From contig JADHSC010000013.1 of assembly GCA_016777125.1 (NCBI GenBank), forward strand, positions 1-46,542: DNA of 46,542 nt, read 5' to 3'. The position numbers and the translations under genes were made by a program. Source of the DNA: Candidatus Poseidoniaceae archaeon (GTDB lineage Archaea > Thermoplasmatota > Poseidoniia > Poseidoniales > Poseidoniaceae). Of the stretch, positions 1 through 9,127 are shown piece after piece. The notes under the pieces were generated by a model. The model ran no database searches. It worked only from the letters and a program-made list of their open reading frames with translations, and was not told the origin of the DNA. Position 1 is the stretch's first letter; every line of letters begins with the position of its first letter.

Positions 1-1718
1 AGATCGAAAGAGGTGCGAGCATCGATGAAGACATCTTCAAAGCTGTATTTTCCTGCTTCAATGCTTATCGATGCATTGGGAGCTCGACCAATGAAAATAT
101 CAATACTTGCTTGGTTGTTGGTTCTATTGGCATCGCCAGCGACCAATTGGTCAGGATCCACGGTAAACGTCAAACTTTGATTTCCAATTGTGGCTCCTTC
201 GGGAACAGTCCAATCAACATCAATTCGTTGCTCACTATAGGCGTCAATTGCAGGGACGGCTTGTCGTATTGCTTCTCCACCTGGAACAATGACTTCCATC
301 TCAGTTGATGGTGAAGTCAAAACACCACGGTTTTGTGCTGGTAATGAGAAGGACAACAGGTCACCAGGGAGGGCATTGTATCCGATTGATTTTGATAATG
401 TTGCAACTTCACTGCCTCGGGTTCTCGTAACAATGATAGAATCTTCTTGAGCAACCAAGTCGATTCCAACAACGGATAAGTCGATGACAATGGTAGCAAC
501 ACCAATGATTTCCTGAACAGGATCCCATACGATAACCCCGTTACTTGTATAATCATCACTTGCTGTCGTATCGTCTTGAACATTGGAAACGTTGATGCTT
601 TCCTCAATTTTTCCGTTACTATCGGTTATTGGACTGAGTAATGTACCCGCCATTTCATAACGTAGTTGGAGGTTTTTGTTGACCTCAGGAGTGTTGTTTG
701 GGGCAACTGCATAGAATCCATAAACTTCAGACATGGAGTCGGGTAAGGTTGCAACAAACTGCGTTGTTACTTCAATATCGACGTTTCGGTCCCCAGGAGT
801 TTTTCTTTTGTCCACACCAAATGAATCGACAGGTTCGTAATCCTTAAGCAACCAATCGATAGTAAATCCTGCTGCGTTTGAAATACGAATCCATGAATTA
901 AAACGTACAGCAGGGCAGTACCAGTTGAAACCTGAACTAACTCCAGTTGCATTCCATTCGTTCACTTTGTACGACTCATCGCATCCTTCGTATTTGATAG
1001 TCTTGCCATCTTCGGTGGGAATCCCATCCGTTGTAACTTGCCAAGAGTTGTTCTCAGCACCATTTGTATCGAATTCAGATGGGTCGAAAGAATCAGAACT
1101 TCCACTGACGCTCGTTCCTGACATGAAGGGCATATACCATTGATCGCCTGTTCGAAGAGGGAAATCGTATCTCTCCTTTGGTGGGTCATAATAGGTGTCG
1201 AAATTAATCACAGCAATGTTTTGAGTCAAGAATCCTAAATTGAAAGGAGCAAATTTGACATCAAGTTCGAACTCCGAATTGATTACTGCTTGGTCTCGAA
1301 CACGGATGATATCCTCTCCACTATAACCAATATCAAGACGTCCACTGACACCTTCAAGAGTAGCGCCGCTGTTCCCTGAACTAAAATCACCATCGATTTT
1401 GAGTTTGTATGCCAATGTTTGAACACCATCAATCGTGATGAAGAAGATGTCTTCAACTTCGTAAACAGTATCCCCAGTCAGGGTGTTAAGGCTTGCCGAA
1501 ACATTGGCCTGTGCAATAAGTTGAGCGACATCAAATTGAGTCTCATAGGTCCACTTGTCTCCGATACGCCAGCTTGCAATTTCTGCGGTTGTTGTTGATT
1601 TAGATGAAGATTCAATGAGTTCTTCGTCTTCAAGAGTAAATGCATCTTTTGATAACGCCATCAGAGATGTTGTCATCAGCATGAACAAGACAAAGACTGC
1701 GGTTGCTCGGTTCGCCAT
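1..1718 (-). CDS. Secreted PKD-type surface protein, 3'-truncated by window edge (paralogue of the next gene)
   Basis: An open minus-strand frame runs from an ATG at 1718 to the left edge without a stop, about 572 residues. It starts with a hydrophobic signal peptide (MANRATAVFVLFMLMTTSLM), followed by a module beginning WRIGDKWTYETQFD. The rest aligns by eye, block for block, with the product of 1773-5270: same cysteine block (GCDESYKVNEW / WYCPAV), same GIDLVAQEDSIIVTRTR stretch, same PGD beta-sandwich domain. It is cut where a PKD-like domain begins (RTSFDL, compare SGSFDE in the paralogue). The protein is probably exported and cell-surface anchored like its neighbour, but its anchor lies outside the window. 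The gap to the neighbour is 54 bp, so it is probably co-transcribed. No catalytic motif was seen. An adhesin or S-layer-associated role is inference only. Confidence 0.85.
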   Translation of the reverse strand, partial: MANRATAVFVLFMLMTTSLMALSKDAFTLEDEELIESSSKSTTTAEIASWRIGDKWTYETQFDVAQLIAQANVSASLNTLTGDTVYEVEDIFFITIDGVQTLAYKLKIDGDFSSGNSGATLEGVSGRLDIGYSGEDIIRVRDQAVINSEFELDVKFAPFNLGFLTQNIAVINFDTYYDPPKERYDFPLRTGDQWYMPFMSGTSVSGSSDSFDPSEFDTNGAENNSWQVTTDGIPTEDGKTIKYEGCDESYKVNEWNATGVSSGFNWYCPAVRFNSWIRISNAAGFTIDWLLKDYEPVDSFGVDKRKTPGDRNVDIEVTTQFVATLPDSMSEVYGFYAVAPNNTPEVNKNLQLRYEMAGTLLSPITDSNGKIEESINVSNVQDDTTASDDYTSNGVIVWDPVQEIIGVATIVIDLSVVGIDLVAQEDSIIVTRTRGSEVATLSKSIGYNALPGDLLSFSLPAQNRGVLTSPSTEMEVIVPGGEAIRQAVPAIDAYSEQRIDVDWTVPEGATIGNQSLTFTVDPDQLVAGDANRTNNQASIDIFIGRAPNASISIEAGKYSFEDVFIDARTSFD

Positions 1719-1772
1719 GCTTTGATGTGCACTTCCTCGTACTTAGGCTATACTCATTGAAGGTCATACGAC

Positions 1773-4700
1773 TCAGTTTTGAGATTGGGATTCTAACCAC
1801 TGTTGGCCATAGTGCTCCCATTGTTCTGATGTCCATCCTTCTGGTAGGCCAGATTCAGGTATTGGAGGGCCAGATTGAACCGTCGGATGTACTTCAGATT
1901 GGTCGAAGGCATTGTTCACGGGAGGGTCATGAGGCCTATTCCTTCGAGCAGATACTTCGTGAGGCATAAGTCCAACATCTTCATCGCTAAAGATGGCATT
2001 TTGTCGCGCATCAAGACGTTCTAAGACTCGTTCTTGACCACCTTTTCGACGTTGTCTTGTCATGTATCCTAGGCCTAAAAGTAGAATCAACAGTAAGGAG
2101 AGTTGGGCGAGTGGATTTGCTTCTTCACCCACCATAAGTGCGCCGATATCTTCGGTGAATGTTCTGTCAGGTGGCCCTATTTCGATATTGATGATTTTCG
2201 AACCAGGTCGTTCAGGATTCTCATCCCAAGCAATAACTCGGATTGTTGTCGAACCTGTTTGTTTGAACATATGTTCAACACGCTTGCCGACAGCATCTGC
2301 ATCATTGTCCTTAATCCCGTCTCCATTGGAGTCGGTTGATGTATCAAAATCCCAAATGATGGTGAGTTGGTCAAGATCATTTGCGGAATCAATTGTGCTT
2401 GTAGCATCAAGAATGCATGTTTCATACGCAAGGCAATCAATGGTTCTGTACCGAACAATTGGAGGTATGTTCAACACCTCAACGGTGATGACCTCACTTA
2501 CTCGAACGCCATCATCATCTGTTACGTGATAGATGACTGTGTGCATGCCGCTCGTGTTCCAGTGCCAAATCAAATCATCTCCTCTAATGTCACAATCATC
2601 ATCCGCACCACCTACGTCATTGGAATCAATACCTGGGTCGATGTCCCAGCATCGTACCAATGAATCGTAATCAGAGGGTGTGTCTGTTGCATTCCCTGTT
2701 AATCGAATTTCTTCACCTTCAGCAATTGGTAACACTTCTTGCAGTGGCATGACGATAGGTGCAACGTTGGCGACGTTGACCCAACGTTCGTAGGTTCCGC
2801 TGCTCGCTCCTTCAGAGTCACTGACTTCCAAGCGCATACGGTGGAGTCCAGAGGTTTCCCATACCATATCATATTCCGATACACGTCCATCAAAGGTCTT
2901 GATGAGGTTTGGTTGAGCATCATCAGGCCACCAACGGTGAGTAAGTCCTTCCAAATCGTCGATTGAATCGAGAGCTTGGCCTCGGACACGTACAATCTGA
3001 TCTTCTTCGACATGCCACGTTTGTTGCACATCCATAGGAATAGGCGTTCCATCTTCACTGACAGTAACGGATAAGCCATGGGGGTTGATGTTTGTAAATC
3101 GAATGTCAATGCTTGCGGAGGTCATGGCACTATCATCATCAACACCGACAGCAAGGAAAGTATGCCATCCTTCGGTAGGGGCTGTAGTCGTACAGATTCG
3201 AGTGTAATACCCTTCTTCACATTCAGCATTAGGCCAATAGACATCCACGATGCCAGGATACACATCCTCAGAATCAGTATCATTTGCATATGCATAGAGT
3301 GTGACTGGATGTTCGACCTTCACTTCGGTTCGAGCACTTACAACCTCGATGTTCGGTGCTCTGTTGAGAATGGTGACGTTCAATGTGGTGACTGCTTGAT
3401 CTTGTTCTTCATCGGTAACGGTAATTTCAATTGGATAGATTCCATCATCAGTCCAGGTAAAGTTGAGCATGCAATCAATGGATTCCACTTTCATGTAGGT
3501 ATATGTACGGGTTCCATCATCATAGGGGATATTGAATAGGCAAGATACGTCGCCTCCGTCTTCATCAAAACTTCCACTTGCATTGATGATGGTTTGGACA
3601 TTGGTAAATTCTTCAATTGGTTCCGCTAATGCAGTGGGCAAACGTCCTACAAAGAGAGTGATTTCTGCTAAATCGTTATCTGAATTAGCATCTGCAGAAT
3701 TCACTTGCATAGGGTCTGCTTCCCATCGTATTGGTACATCGCCAACACTCTTGTCAAGTGGAACGGTCCAAGTGAAATTGACTTTGTGCGATTCGTAGGT
3801 TCCCAAACTCGGAAGTCCAAGGTCAAAGGTTGAGCCATCGGGATGATAAATCCGCATCTGTGTTGGGCTCGAGGCAGTAATTCCCTTGTTGACAACTGCA
3901 ACCTCTACAATGAGTTCGTCTCCTGGGAGCACATTGTATCCAGAAAGGGAACTAACAGTACTCAATTCCCCACTGCGATTGCGTGTAATGACCGCACGTT
4001 CTTCGTCGGCAATGAGGTCAAGTCCTACGAGGAATTCATCTAATGTAACTGTTGTAGAGCCAACATAATTACCAGCTTTTGCAACAACACCATGACTTGC
4101 CCAATCAGTGTTTGTGGATGAATAATCCAGAGCATTACCAACATTGATAGAGGCCATTCCTGATCCATTTGTACCTGTAACAAAACTGGTTTCAATATCG
4201 GTAAAATCGAGATCAACATTTACTCCGCTGATGGAACCATAACAATTTGGATTAAGAGAAACCCAAACATCGAGAGGTGTATCTAGGGCAGTAAGTGTTC
4301 GTTCCGGCTGGACATCAATGCATTCTGGTCTTGTCCCTGGGTCGCTGTTACTTTCAGAACCAGTTGCTCCAACGGGCATGTATTGCTTTAATCTGAAATC
4401 GATTGTCAATCCAACGTCTTCTTCAGAATGTCTCCACGCGAAGTTGTTGACAGCAGGACAATACCATCGATAACCAGTGGATACACCATCGGAATTCCAA
4501 GAGGTGAGTTCGTAAGATGAATCACATCCGCTGTATGCGATTCCTGAACCAAATGCATTTCGTGGCTGACCCACTTTTGTTACTTCCCAAGTGGTTGTGT
4601 TTGTATCGCTCTCTGGAGGGGGGAATGGAGTGATGTAATCGCTCTGGCCGGACCATGTGGCAGATGCTGTTGTCAATACAGTCCAACGCTCACCGTCTCG

Positions 4701-5270
4701 AATTGGGAAATCATAGGTTTCAGCCCCTGGGCTGTATAAGTTGGTGATTGTAATATCACCCAAAAGTTGAGTTAATGACCCGATTCCGTAGGGGACGAAT
4801 TTGATGTACAAGTCCAAGTCGTTTCGAAGAGAGGCAAAATCACTGACTCGAAGGTATTCTGTTTGAGTAAATTGAATCTCTGCGTTTCCAGTGTATCCCT
4901 CGAGTTCCACGCCACTCTTGTCGAAATCTGCAGTCATTCGGAGTTTGTAGACCCACTCAGAGCCGTTATCAACTTGCAGTTCAAGGATTTCAGTGACTTC
5001 AGCAGTCGAATCTCCGTTGATTTCACCAACGTTCGCTGAAACGCCTGTATCTGTAATGAGTATGGATGGATCAAAGGTGCCGGAATACACCCATTTGTCT
5101 CCGACCCTCCAAGTGGGGACATCACTGATTCCAGGGTCGCCACCTGCGTGTTTTACGATTGCATCATTATCGTCAAGCACAAACGTGGATGTAAACGATG
5201 TTTGGGACATTCCCAAGAGCAGGAGCACCAGCAGAAGAGGGATGCCTGCTTGGAGACGTGCTTCGCCCAT
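1773..5270 (-). CDS. Large secreted membrane-anchored PKD-domain surface protein
   Basis: 1,165 residues from the ATG at 5270. A start 8 codons upstream (5294) is open, but the signal peptide MGEARLQAGIPLLLVLLLLGMSQ fits the inner start. An N-terminal module (about residues 50-310, opening WRVGDKWVY) and a central beta-sandwich region are shared with the partial gene to its left. Several PKD/Ig-like domains follow, each opening with an N-x-x-P block (NRAPNIEV, NINPHG, NVAPIV, NIPPIV). A DSNGDGIKDND stretch near the end looks like a calcium-binding thrombospondin type 3 repeat. One transmembrane helix (LAQLSLLLILLLGLGYM) is followed by a basic stop-transfer and a cytoplasmic tail ending in a GWTSEQWEHYGQQW motif. 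Topology is therefore outside-facing with a C-terminal anchor. It lies 45 bp downstream of tbp on the same strand. Function unknown; adhesion or extracellular binding is inferred from PKD content. Confidence 0.9.
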   Translation of the reverse strand: MGEARLQAGIPLLLVLLLLGMSQTSFTSTFVLDDNDAIVKHAGGDPGISDVPTWRVGDKWVYSGTFDPSILITDTGVSANVGEINGDSTAEVTEILELQVDNGSEWVYKLRMTADFDKSGVELEGYTGNAEIQFTQTEYLRVSDFASLRNDLDLYIKFVPYGIGSLTQLLGDITITNLYSPGAETYDFPIRDGERWTVLTTASATWSGQSDYITPFPPPESDTNTTTWEVTKVGQPRNAFGSGIAYSGCDSSYELTSWNSDGVSTGYRWYCPAVNNFAWRHSEEDVGLTIDFRLKQYMPVGATGSESNSDPGTRPECIDVQPERTLTALDTPLDVWVSLNPNCYGSISGVNVDLDFTDIETSFVTGTNGSGMASINVGNALDYSSTNTDWASHGVVAKAGNYVGSTTVTLDEFLVGLDLIADEERAVITRNRSGELSTVSSLSGYNVLPGDELIVEVAVVNKGITASSPTQMRIYHPDGSTFDLGLPSLGTYESHKVNFTWTVPLDKSVGDVPIRWEADPMQVNSADANSDNDLAEITLFVGRLPTALAEPIEEFTNVQTIINASGSFDEDGGDVSCLFNIPYDDGTRTYTYMKVESIDCMLNFTWTDDGIYPIEITVTDEEQDQAVTTLNVTILNRAPNIEVVSARTEVKVEHPVTLYAYANDTDSEDVYPGIVDVYWPNAECEEGYYTRICTTTAPTEGWHTFLAVGVDDDSAMTSASIDIRFTNINPHGLSVTVSEDGTPIPMDVQQTWHVEEDQIVRVRGQALDSIDDLEGLTHRWWPDDAQPNLIKTFDGRVSEYDMVWETSGLHRMRLEVSDSEGASSGTYERWVNVANVAPIVMPLQEVLPIAEGEEIRLTGNATDTPSDYDSLVRCWDIDPGIDSNDVGGADDDCDIRGDDLIWHWNTSGMHTVIYHVTDDDGVRVSEVITVEVLNIPPIVRYRTIDCLAYETCILDATSTIDSANDLDQLTIIWDFDTSTDSNGDGIKDNDADAVGKRVEHMFKQTGSTTIRVIAWDENPERPGSKIINIEIGPPDRTFTEDIGALMVGEEANPLAQLSLLLILLLGLGYMTRQRRKGGQERVLERLDARQNAIFSDEDVGLMPHEVSARRNRPHDPPVNNAFDQSEVHPTVQSGPPIPESGLPEGWTSEQWEHYGQQWLESQSQN

Positions 5271-5315
5271 GTATGTCCTTGAGTGTTCAAGCACATGAAA
5301 GATGCGATTGCATCT

Positions 5316-5930
5316 TCAGAGCAGGTCAGCCAATTCGTCCTTGATGATTTCAACAGCTTCCAGAATCTCATCCTTGTGGCGTGCGCCAGTGATAACCATC
5401 TTTCCGCTGCCGAAGATAAGGCAAACGACCTTTGGATAGTCAAGGCGGTAAATCAAGCCAGGGAATTGCTCTGGCTCGTATTCAACTTTGTCGAATGGAA
5501 GGTGGAATGTAAGGTTGTTCAGGTTCAACTTACGAGGTTCTCCTGCTTGGTCAGCACCAGTAAACTTGTCCTTTCCATCATAATCTTCAGGGTAATGAAG
5601 TGCGTATGTAGCAACCATGTTTTGAACTTCAATCTCAACGTCTTCGACGTCCCACGTGGTGATTCCTGCAGCACGTAGGTCCTTGATCATTCGTTCGATA
5701 CCTGTGTGAATGTTGTCTTCGTTCTTTCCACCAGTACAAACTGCACGTCCAGAGCGGAACATGAGAATTGCTAGTTTAGGTTCTGTGACTCGGTATACAA
5801 CACCTGGGAATTGCTCAGGCTCATATTCGCAATTCAGTTGAATCGCAATGTCAGGGAGATCAAGTTCTTCGGCAACACGGGTACTGGCAACGACGTTGAC
5901 TACTGTCAAACGCTCTTCATCGGTGGTCAT
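5316..5930 (-). CDS. tbp: TATA-box-binding protein (TBP)
   Basis: 204 residues from the ATG at 5930. The frame is open to 6008, but homology begins at TVVNVVAST right after this ATG, and a TATA box sits 26 nt upstream. Two direct repeats of the TBP saddle are visible, each with the block EYEPEQFPG(V/L)(V/I)YR followed by an (L/I)xxF..SG(R/K)xxxTG strand pair. TBP binds the promoter TATA box and recruits TFB and RNA polymerase. The second repeat carries extra residues (HYPEDYDGKDKFTGADQAGE) between VATY and the helix leading into VEYEPEQFPG, making the protein longer than the usual archaeal TBP of about 180 residues. A short inverted repeat (GATGC-n4-GCATC, 5301-5314) lies just after the stop. 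Mevalonate kinase lies 74 bp upstream on the same strand. Confidence 0.97.
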   Translation of the reverse strand: MTTDEERLTVVNVVASTRVAEELDLPDIAIQLNCEYEPEQFPGVVYRVTEPKLAILMFRSGRAVCTGGKNEDNIHTGIERMIKDLRAAGITTWDVEDVEIEVQNMVATYALHYPEDYDGKDKFTGADQAGEPRKLNLNNLTFHLPFDKVEYEPEQFPGLIYRLDYPKVVCLIFGSGKMVITGARHKDEILEAVEIIKDELADLL

Positions 5931-5952
5931 GTCCCAATCCTTCTGCCCGGAG

Positions 5953-5960
5953 TATATAAA
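5953..5960 (-). promoter_or_regulatory. TATA box of tbp
   Basis: On the minus strand the sequence reads TTTATATA, the textbook archaeal TATA box. Its centre is about 26 nt upstream of the tbp ATG at 5930, so transcription should begin at or next to the start codon, giving a leaderless mRNA. No Shine-Dalgarno sequence lies before the ATG, which agrees. Confidence 0.75.
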
Positions 5961-5995
5961 CTGACGGCTCGAACGCAGTCGGTGGTAGGGCTGTG

Positions 5996-6000
5996 AAAAA
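5996..6000 (-). terminator. Possible oligo-T terminator of mevalonate kinase
   Basis: On the minus strand a TTTTT run lies 4 nt after the mevalonate kinase stop codon, flanked by a short inverted repeat (GTGAA...TTCAC). Archaeal termination mostly needs only a U-rich stretch, so this could separate the kinase transcript from tbp. Five T residues is near the lower limit. Confidence 0.35.
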
Positions 6001-6004
6001 CAGT

Positions 6005-7009
6005 TCACTGCTCGCTATTATCCTGTGATGAGAGGGTCTCGATGTGAACGCCTGGGGTATTGAAACGAGATATGAATCCCCTTCCTCCTTCCATCTCAAT
6101 CGCTCCAACAGTTATTTCTGGATTCTTGGTCAATGCAATCATACATCCACCGCCGCCAGAACCTGTTAATTTCACTCCCAAACTCGATGGGGCTGCTGCT
6201 TTGATGAGTTTTTCTAATTCCGGGGACGAAACACCGAGTGAGCGAAGTATGATGTGGTTTTCAGTCATCGCTTCACCGACCACTTCCATATTTCCTGTCC
6301 GGAGTGCTTCAATGCCTTTTCTGGCGATGGAACCAATCGCTTCAATCTCAACTTGGCGTTCAGGTTCTTCTGCAAGCAATGCTGCAACTTTGGATACTTG
6401 TTTTGAGGTTGAACCACGAATGCCCGTATTGCCAATAACGAGATATGTATCTTCAGGAATCCTTGCCTCAAATGAATGTAATTGCCATGTCGTAACTTCC
6501 TCTTGATGTTGTAATGTACGCTCCCCAATGTGGTCGAGAGAATCTTCGATCGTATCTGATAAAACAATAAATCCACCGAGTGCACTTGTTGTCGTATCGA
6601 TTGGGCTTGCTCTACCATCTTGTGCAAATGCTTCGGCTTGATGGGATAATGAGCCTGCTATTTCAGGATTAATTTCTTCCTGCCTTAGTTGTTGTAAAGC
6701 AGCGACTAAAGCAACAGAAAGGGCTGCTGATGAACCCAGTCCCGAAGAAGGTGGCACAGTGCCTCGGATTCGAATTTTAAGGGGGGGATTTTCTTTTTCA
6801 GACCACAACTTATCCTTGAGGAATCGAATATGTGGGTGTTTTGAAAGGTTCAATATTGCTCCGTCAAGTCGCCACGAATCGAATTGAGTTTCCTCTTCGA
6901 GTTCAACGATCATTCGTTGGTTGATACTGCATGCAACTGCGGGCTGTCCGTAAACGACTGCATGCTCTCCGAAAAGAATACACTTTCCAGGAGCGCTCGC
7001 TTTCACCAT
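6005..7009 (-). CDS. mvk: Mevalonate kinase
   Basis: 334 residues, GHMP kinase family. It phosphorylates mevalonate with ATP at the first kinase step of isoprenoid synthesis, which feeds archaeal ether lipids. Motif 1 is KASAPGKCILFGEHAVVYG (residues 3-21). The ATP-binding GHMP loop is PPSSGLGSSAA (87-97). SPIDTTTS (135-142) carries the expected catalytic Asp138. The C-terminal glycine-rich motif LTGSGGGGCM spans 281-290. Length and motif order match archaeal mevalonate kinases rather than the phosphomevalonate kinase or decarboxylase relatives. It is transcribed divergently from the Fe-S oxidoreductase across a 66-bp gap. A fused aconitase X that could act two steps later in the archaeal pathway is at 35374. 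Confidence 0.93.
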   Translation of the reverse strand: MVKASAPGKCILFGEHAVVYGQPAVACSINQRMIVELEEETQFDSWRLDGAILNLSKHPHIRFLKDKLWSEKENPPLKIRIRGTVPPSSGLGSSAALSVALVAALQQLRQEEINPEIAGSLSHQAEAFAQDGRASPIDTTTSALGGFIVLSDTIEDSLDHIGERTLQHQEEVTTWQLHSFEARIPEDTYLVIGNTGIRGSTSKQVSKVAALLAEEPERQVEIEAIGSIARKGIEALRTGNMEVVGEAMTENHIILRSLGVSSPELEKLIKAAAPSSLGVKLTGSGGGGCMIALTKNPEITVGAIEMEGGRGFISRFNTPGVHIETLSSQDNSEQ

Positions 7010-7075
7010 GGCTCCCCCAGTTGTTTCACAATCATTAGGATTGGTATTGTTTCAATCGTTGGGTTGAAGGATTGA

Positions 7076-9121
7076 ATGCACTTGGGTTGGAATATGATGG
7101 TCCATCCACTCGACGTTGACTACGCGGGAATCAAAGGGTATTACCTCCTTTTGTTACTCGGTGGTGTGTCGATTGCTTTCTTTTCTTATCAGGTTCAAAA
7201 AGCAACACGATTAGTTCTTCTCGGAGCTCCAGATAAGCGATTCGATTCTTGGGCTAGACGATTGAAAGAGACGCTCACTGTTTGGCTTGGTCAAAAGAAA
7301 GTTCTGGAGGATAAAGTTGCAGGAACAATGCACGTATTGATGTTCTGGGGATTTTTGATGCTCTCCTCAGACATGCTCGACCTTGCAACGGCTAATCGAT
7401 TTAGTGAACATATCCTTCCCGATTTCTTGAACGGTATTTGGAACGGCATGGTTGAACTTGGGTATACGAGCGCTCTTCTCGGTTGTTTCCTTGCTCTTAA
7501 TCGGCGAGTTCTTTTCACTCCTGAGAAATTGAAAGGAAAGTCCCAACTCGAAGGGAATGTGATTTTGCTTCTTATTATGACCATCTGTATCACCTCCTAT
7601 ATTGTTGAAGCAGGAGAGAATCCTGATCCGACATGGGAAATGATTGGTGCATGGGTCGCTGATAGCTTCTCTCCAAGCCAAGGTACGATCAATATCGCCT
7701 ATTGGGCTCACATGGTTGCTATATGCACGTTCCTCTTCTTGATTCCACTCTCAAAGCACATGCATCTTGTAATGGCATTACCAAACGTTGCCTTCTTCGA
7801 CACAGAGCCTATGGCGAAAATGCGACCTCTTGAAATTGATGAAAGTGGATCCGCTGTTGCGTTGGATGATTTAGAACTGGAAACCTTTGGAGCATCCACC
7901 TTTACGCAACTTACATGGAGAAGTCTCATCGATGGATGGGCCTGTACATCCTGTGCTCGCTGTCAAGACGTCTGTCCTGCCTATGCCTCTGGTAAGTCTC
8001 TCAACCCAATGCAAATTATTCATGATGTACGCAATTATGCGAACGACCATTCTTCGCAATTACTCGCAGGAGAAACACCTGCTGAAGACATCATTGCCAG
8101 ATTCGGTGAAGAAGCGGTCTGGGCATGTACAACATGTCACGCTTGTGTCGATGTATGCCCTGTCAACATTGAGCATGTGCCTAAACTCACAGACGCTCGT
8201 CGTCATTTGATGATGGAACGAATGGAATTCGATGAATCGGTTGAAGATACGATTATGCCTCTCATGGCTACAATTGAGAATTTAGAATCCGATTCAAATC
8301 CTTACGGTTTACCATCACATGAGCGAGGGGATTGGGCTGCTGATCTTGATGTCAAGGTTGCCGAACCTGCGGAATACATCTACTTCGCTGGCTGTGCGGC
8401 CTCCTTTGACGAGCGCAACAAAAAGGTCGCTCGTGATACGATTTCAATTATGAAAGAAGCAGGTTTGGATGTTGGTATTCTTGGAATGCAAGAAGGTTGC
8501 AGCGGAGATGCAGCACGTCGTGCAGGAAATGAGTACCTCTTCCAGATGCTTGCAGAAACCAATTTAGAAACGTTCAACGAACTTGGTGTGAAGAAAGTCG
8601 TTGCTTCTTGCCCTCACTGTTTCCATACACTTGGAAAGGAATACAAAGACTACGGTGGAGAAGACATCGAAGTAATGCATCACTCTCAGTTGATTGCTCA
8701 TCTTCAAGGGGAAGGTAAACTACCTGAACCGAAGCACGATGGTTCGGTAACATACCACGACCCGTGTTATCTCGGTCGAATCGGAGGAGAATACGATGCT
8801 CCACGTGATGCCATTGGTGGCGTCGATGTGGAAGCAGAACGTCATGGCCGTGGTTCTTTCTGCTGTGGAGCAGGTGGCGCCCAAATGTGGATGGAAGAGT
8901 CTGTTCCAGAAGGAAATGACAGAGTCAACATCATTCGTGCTAAGGAACTTGCAGCGACTGGAGCAGATACTGTTGCAGTTGGATGCCCATTCTGTTCAAC
9001 AATGGTTACCGATGGATTATCAGCTATTGATTCAAACATTGAAGTAAAGGATATTGCAGAACTTGTTTGGGAACAAATAAAATCAAATGATGCTAAAATT
9101 GAAGCTGCAAAAACAGCATAG
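7076..9121 (+). CDS. Membrane-bound Fe-S oxidoreductase (HdrD/GlpC-like, CCG domains)
   Basis: 681 residues. The N-terminal part has several transmembrane helices (about 20-235) with histidines (H86, H212, H228, H230) that could ligate haem, like the nitrate-reductase gamma / HdrE type cytochrome b. Two [4Fe-4S] ferredoxin motifs follow, CTSCARCQDVCP (C290-C300) and CTTCHACVDVCP (C351-C361). The C-terminal half holds two cysteine-rich CCG regions as in HdrB/HdrD and GlpC: GC440, SCPHC 512-515, DPC564, CCG 596-598 and GCPFC 637-640. This architecture moves electrons between a soluble donor such as an electron-transfer flavoprotein and the membrane quinone pool; the actual partner is not visible here. 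M7 or M8 are possible alternative starts. It leads a plus-strand run with the amidotransferase and mutY. Confidence 0.9.
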   Translation: MHLGWNMMVHPLDVDYAGIKGYYLLLLLGGVSIAFFSYQVQKATRLVLLGAPDKRFDSWARRLKETLTVWLGQKKVLEDKVAGTMHVLMFWGFLMLSSDMLDLATANRFSEHILPDFLNGIWNGMVELGYTSALLGCFLALNRRVLFTPEKLKGKSQLEGNVILLLIMTICITSYIVEAGENPDPTWEMIGAWVADSFSPSQGTINIAYWAHMVAICTFLFLIPLSKHMHLVMALPNVAFFDTEPMAKMRPLEIDESGSAVALDDLELETFGASTFTQLTWRSLIDGWACTSCARCQDVCPAYASGKSLNPMQIIHDVRNYANDHSSQLLAGETPAEDIIARFGEEAVWACTTCHACVDVCPVNIEHVPKLTDARRHLMMERMEFDESVEDTIMPLMATIENLESDSNPYGLPSHERGDWAADLDVKVAEPAEYIYFAGCAASFDERNKKVARDTISIMKEAGLDVGILGMQEGCSGDAARRAGNEYLFQMLAETNLETFNELGVKKVVASCPHCFHTLGKEYKDYGGEDIEVMHHSQLIAHLQGEGKLPEPKHDGSVTYHDPCYLGRIGGEYDAPRDAIGGVDVEAERHGRGSFCCGAGGAQMWMEESVPEGNDRVNIIRAKELAATGADTVAVGCPFCSTMVTDGLSAIDSNIEVKDIAELVWEQIKSNDAKIEAAKTA

Positions 9122-9127
9122 ATCGGT

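Noticed and set aside
2062-2529. 155-codon plus-strand frame
   Set aside because: Antisense to the PKD surface protein; composition and lack of domains indicate a shadow frame.
5301-5314. Hairpin GATGC-n4-GCATC as a strong terminator of tbp
   Set aside because: The stem is only 5 bp and is followed by only three T residues before C, so it is at best weak.
5931-6008. N-terminal extension of the TBP frame to 6008
   Set aside because: It would run through the TATA box and has no similarity to TBP; the ATG at 5930 has leaderless promoter spacing.
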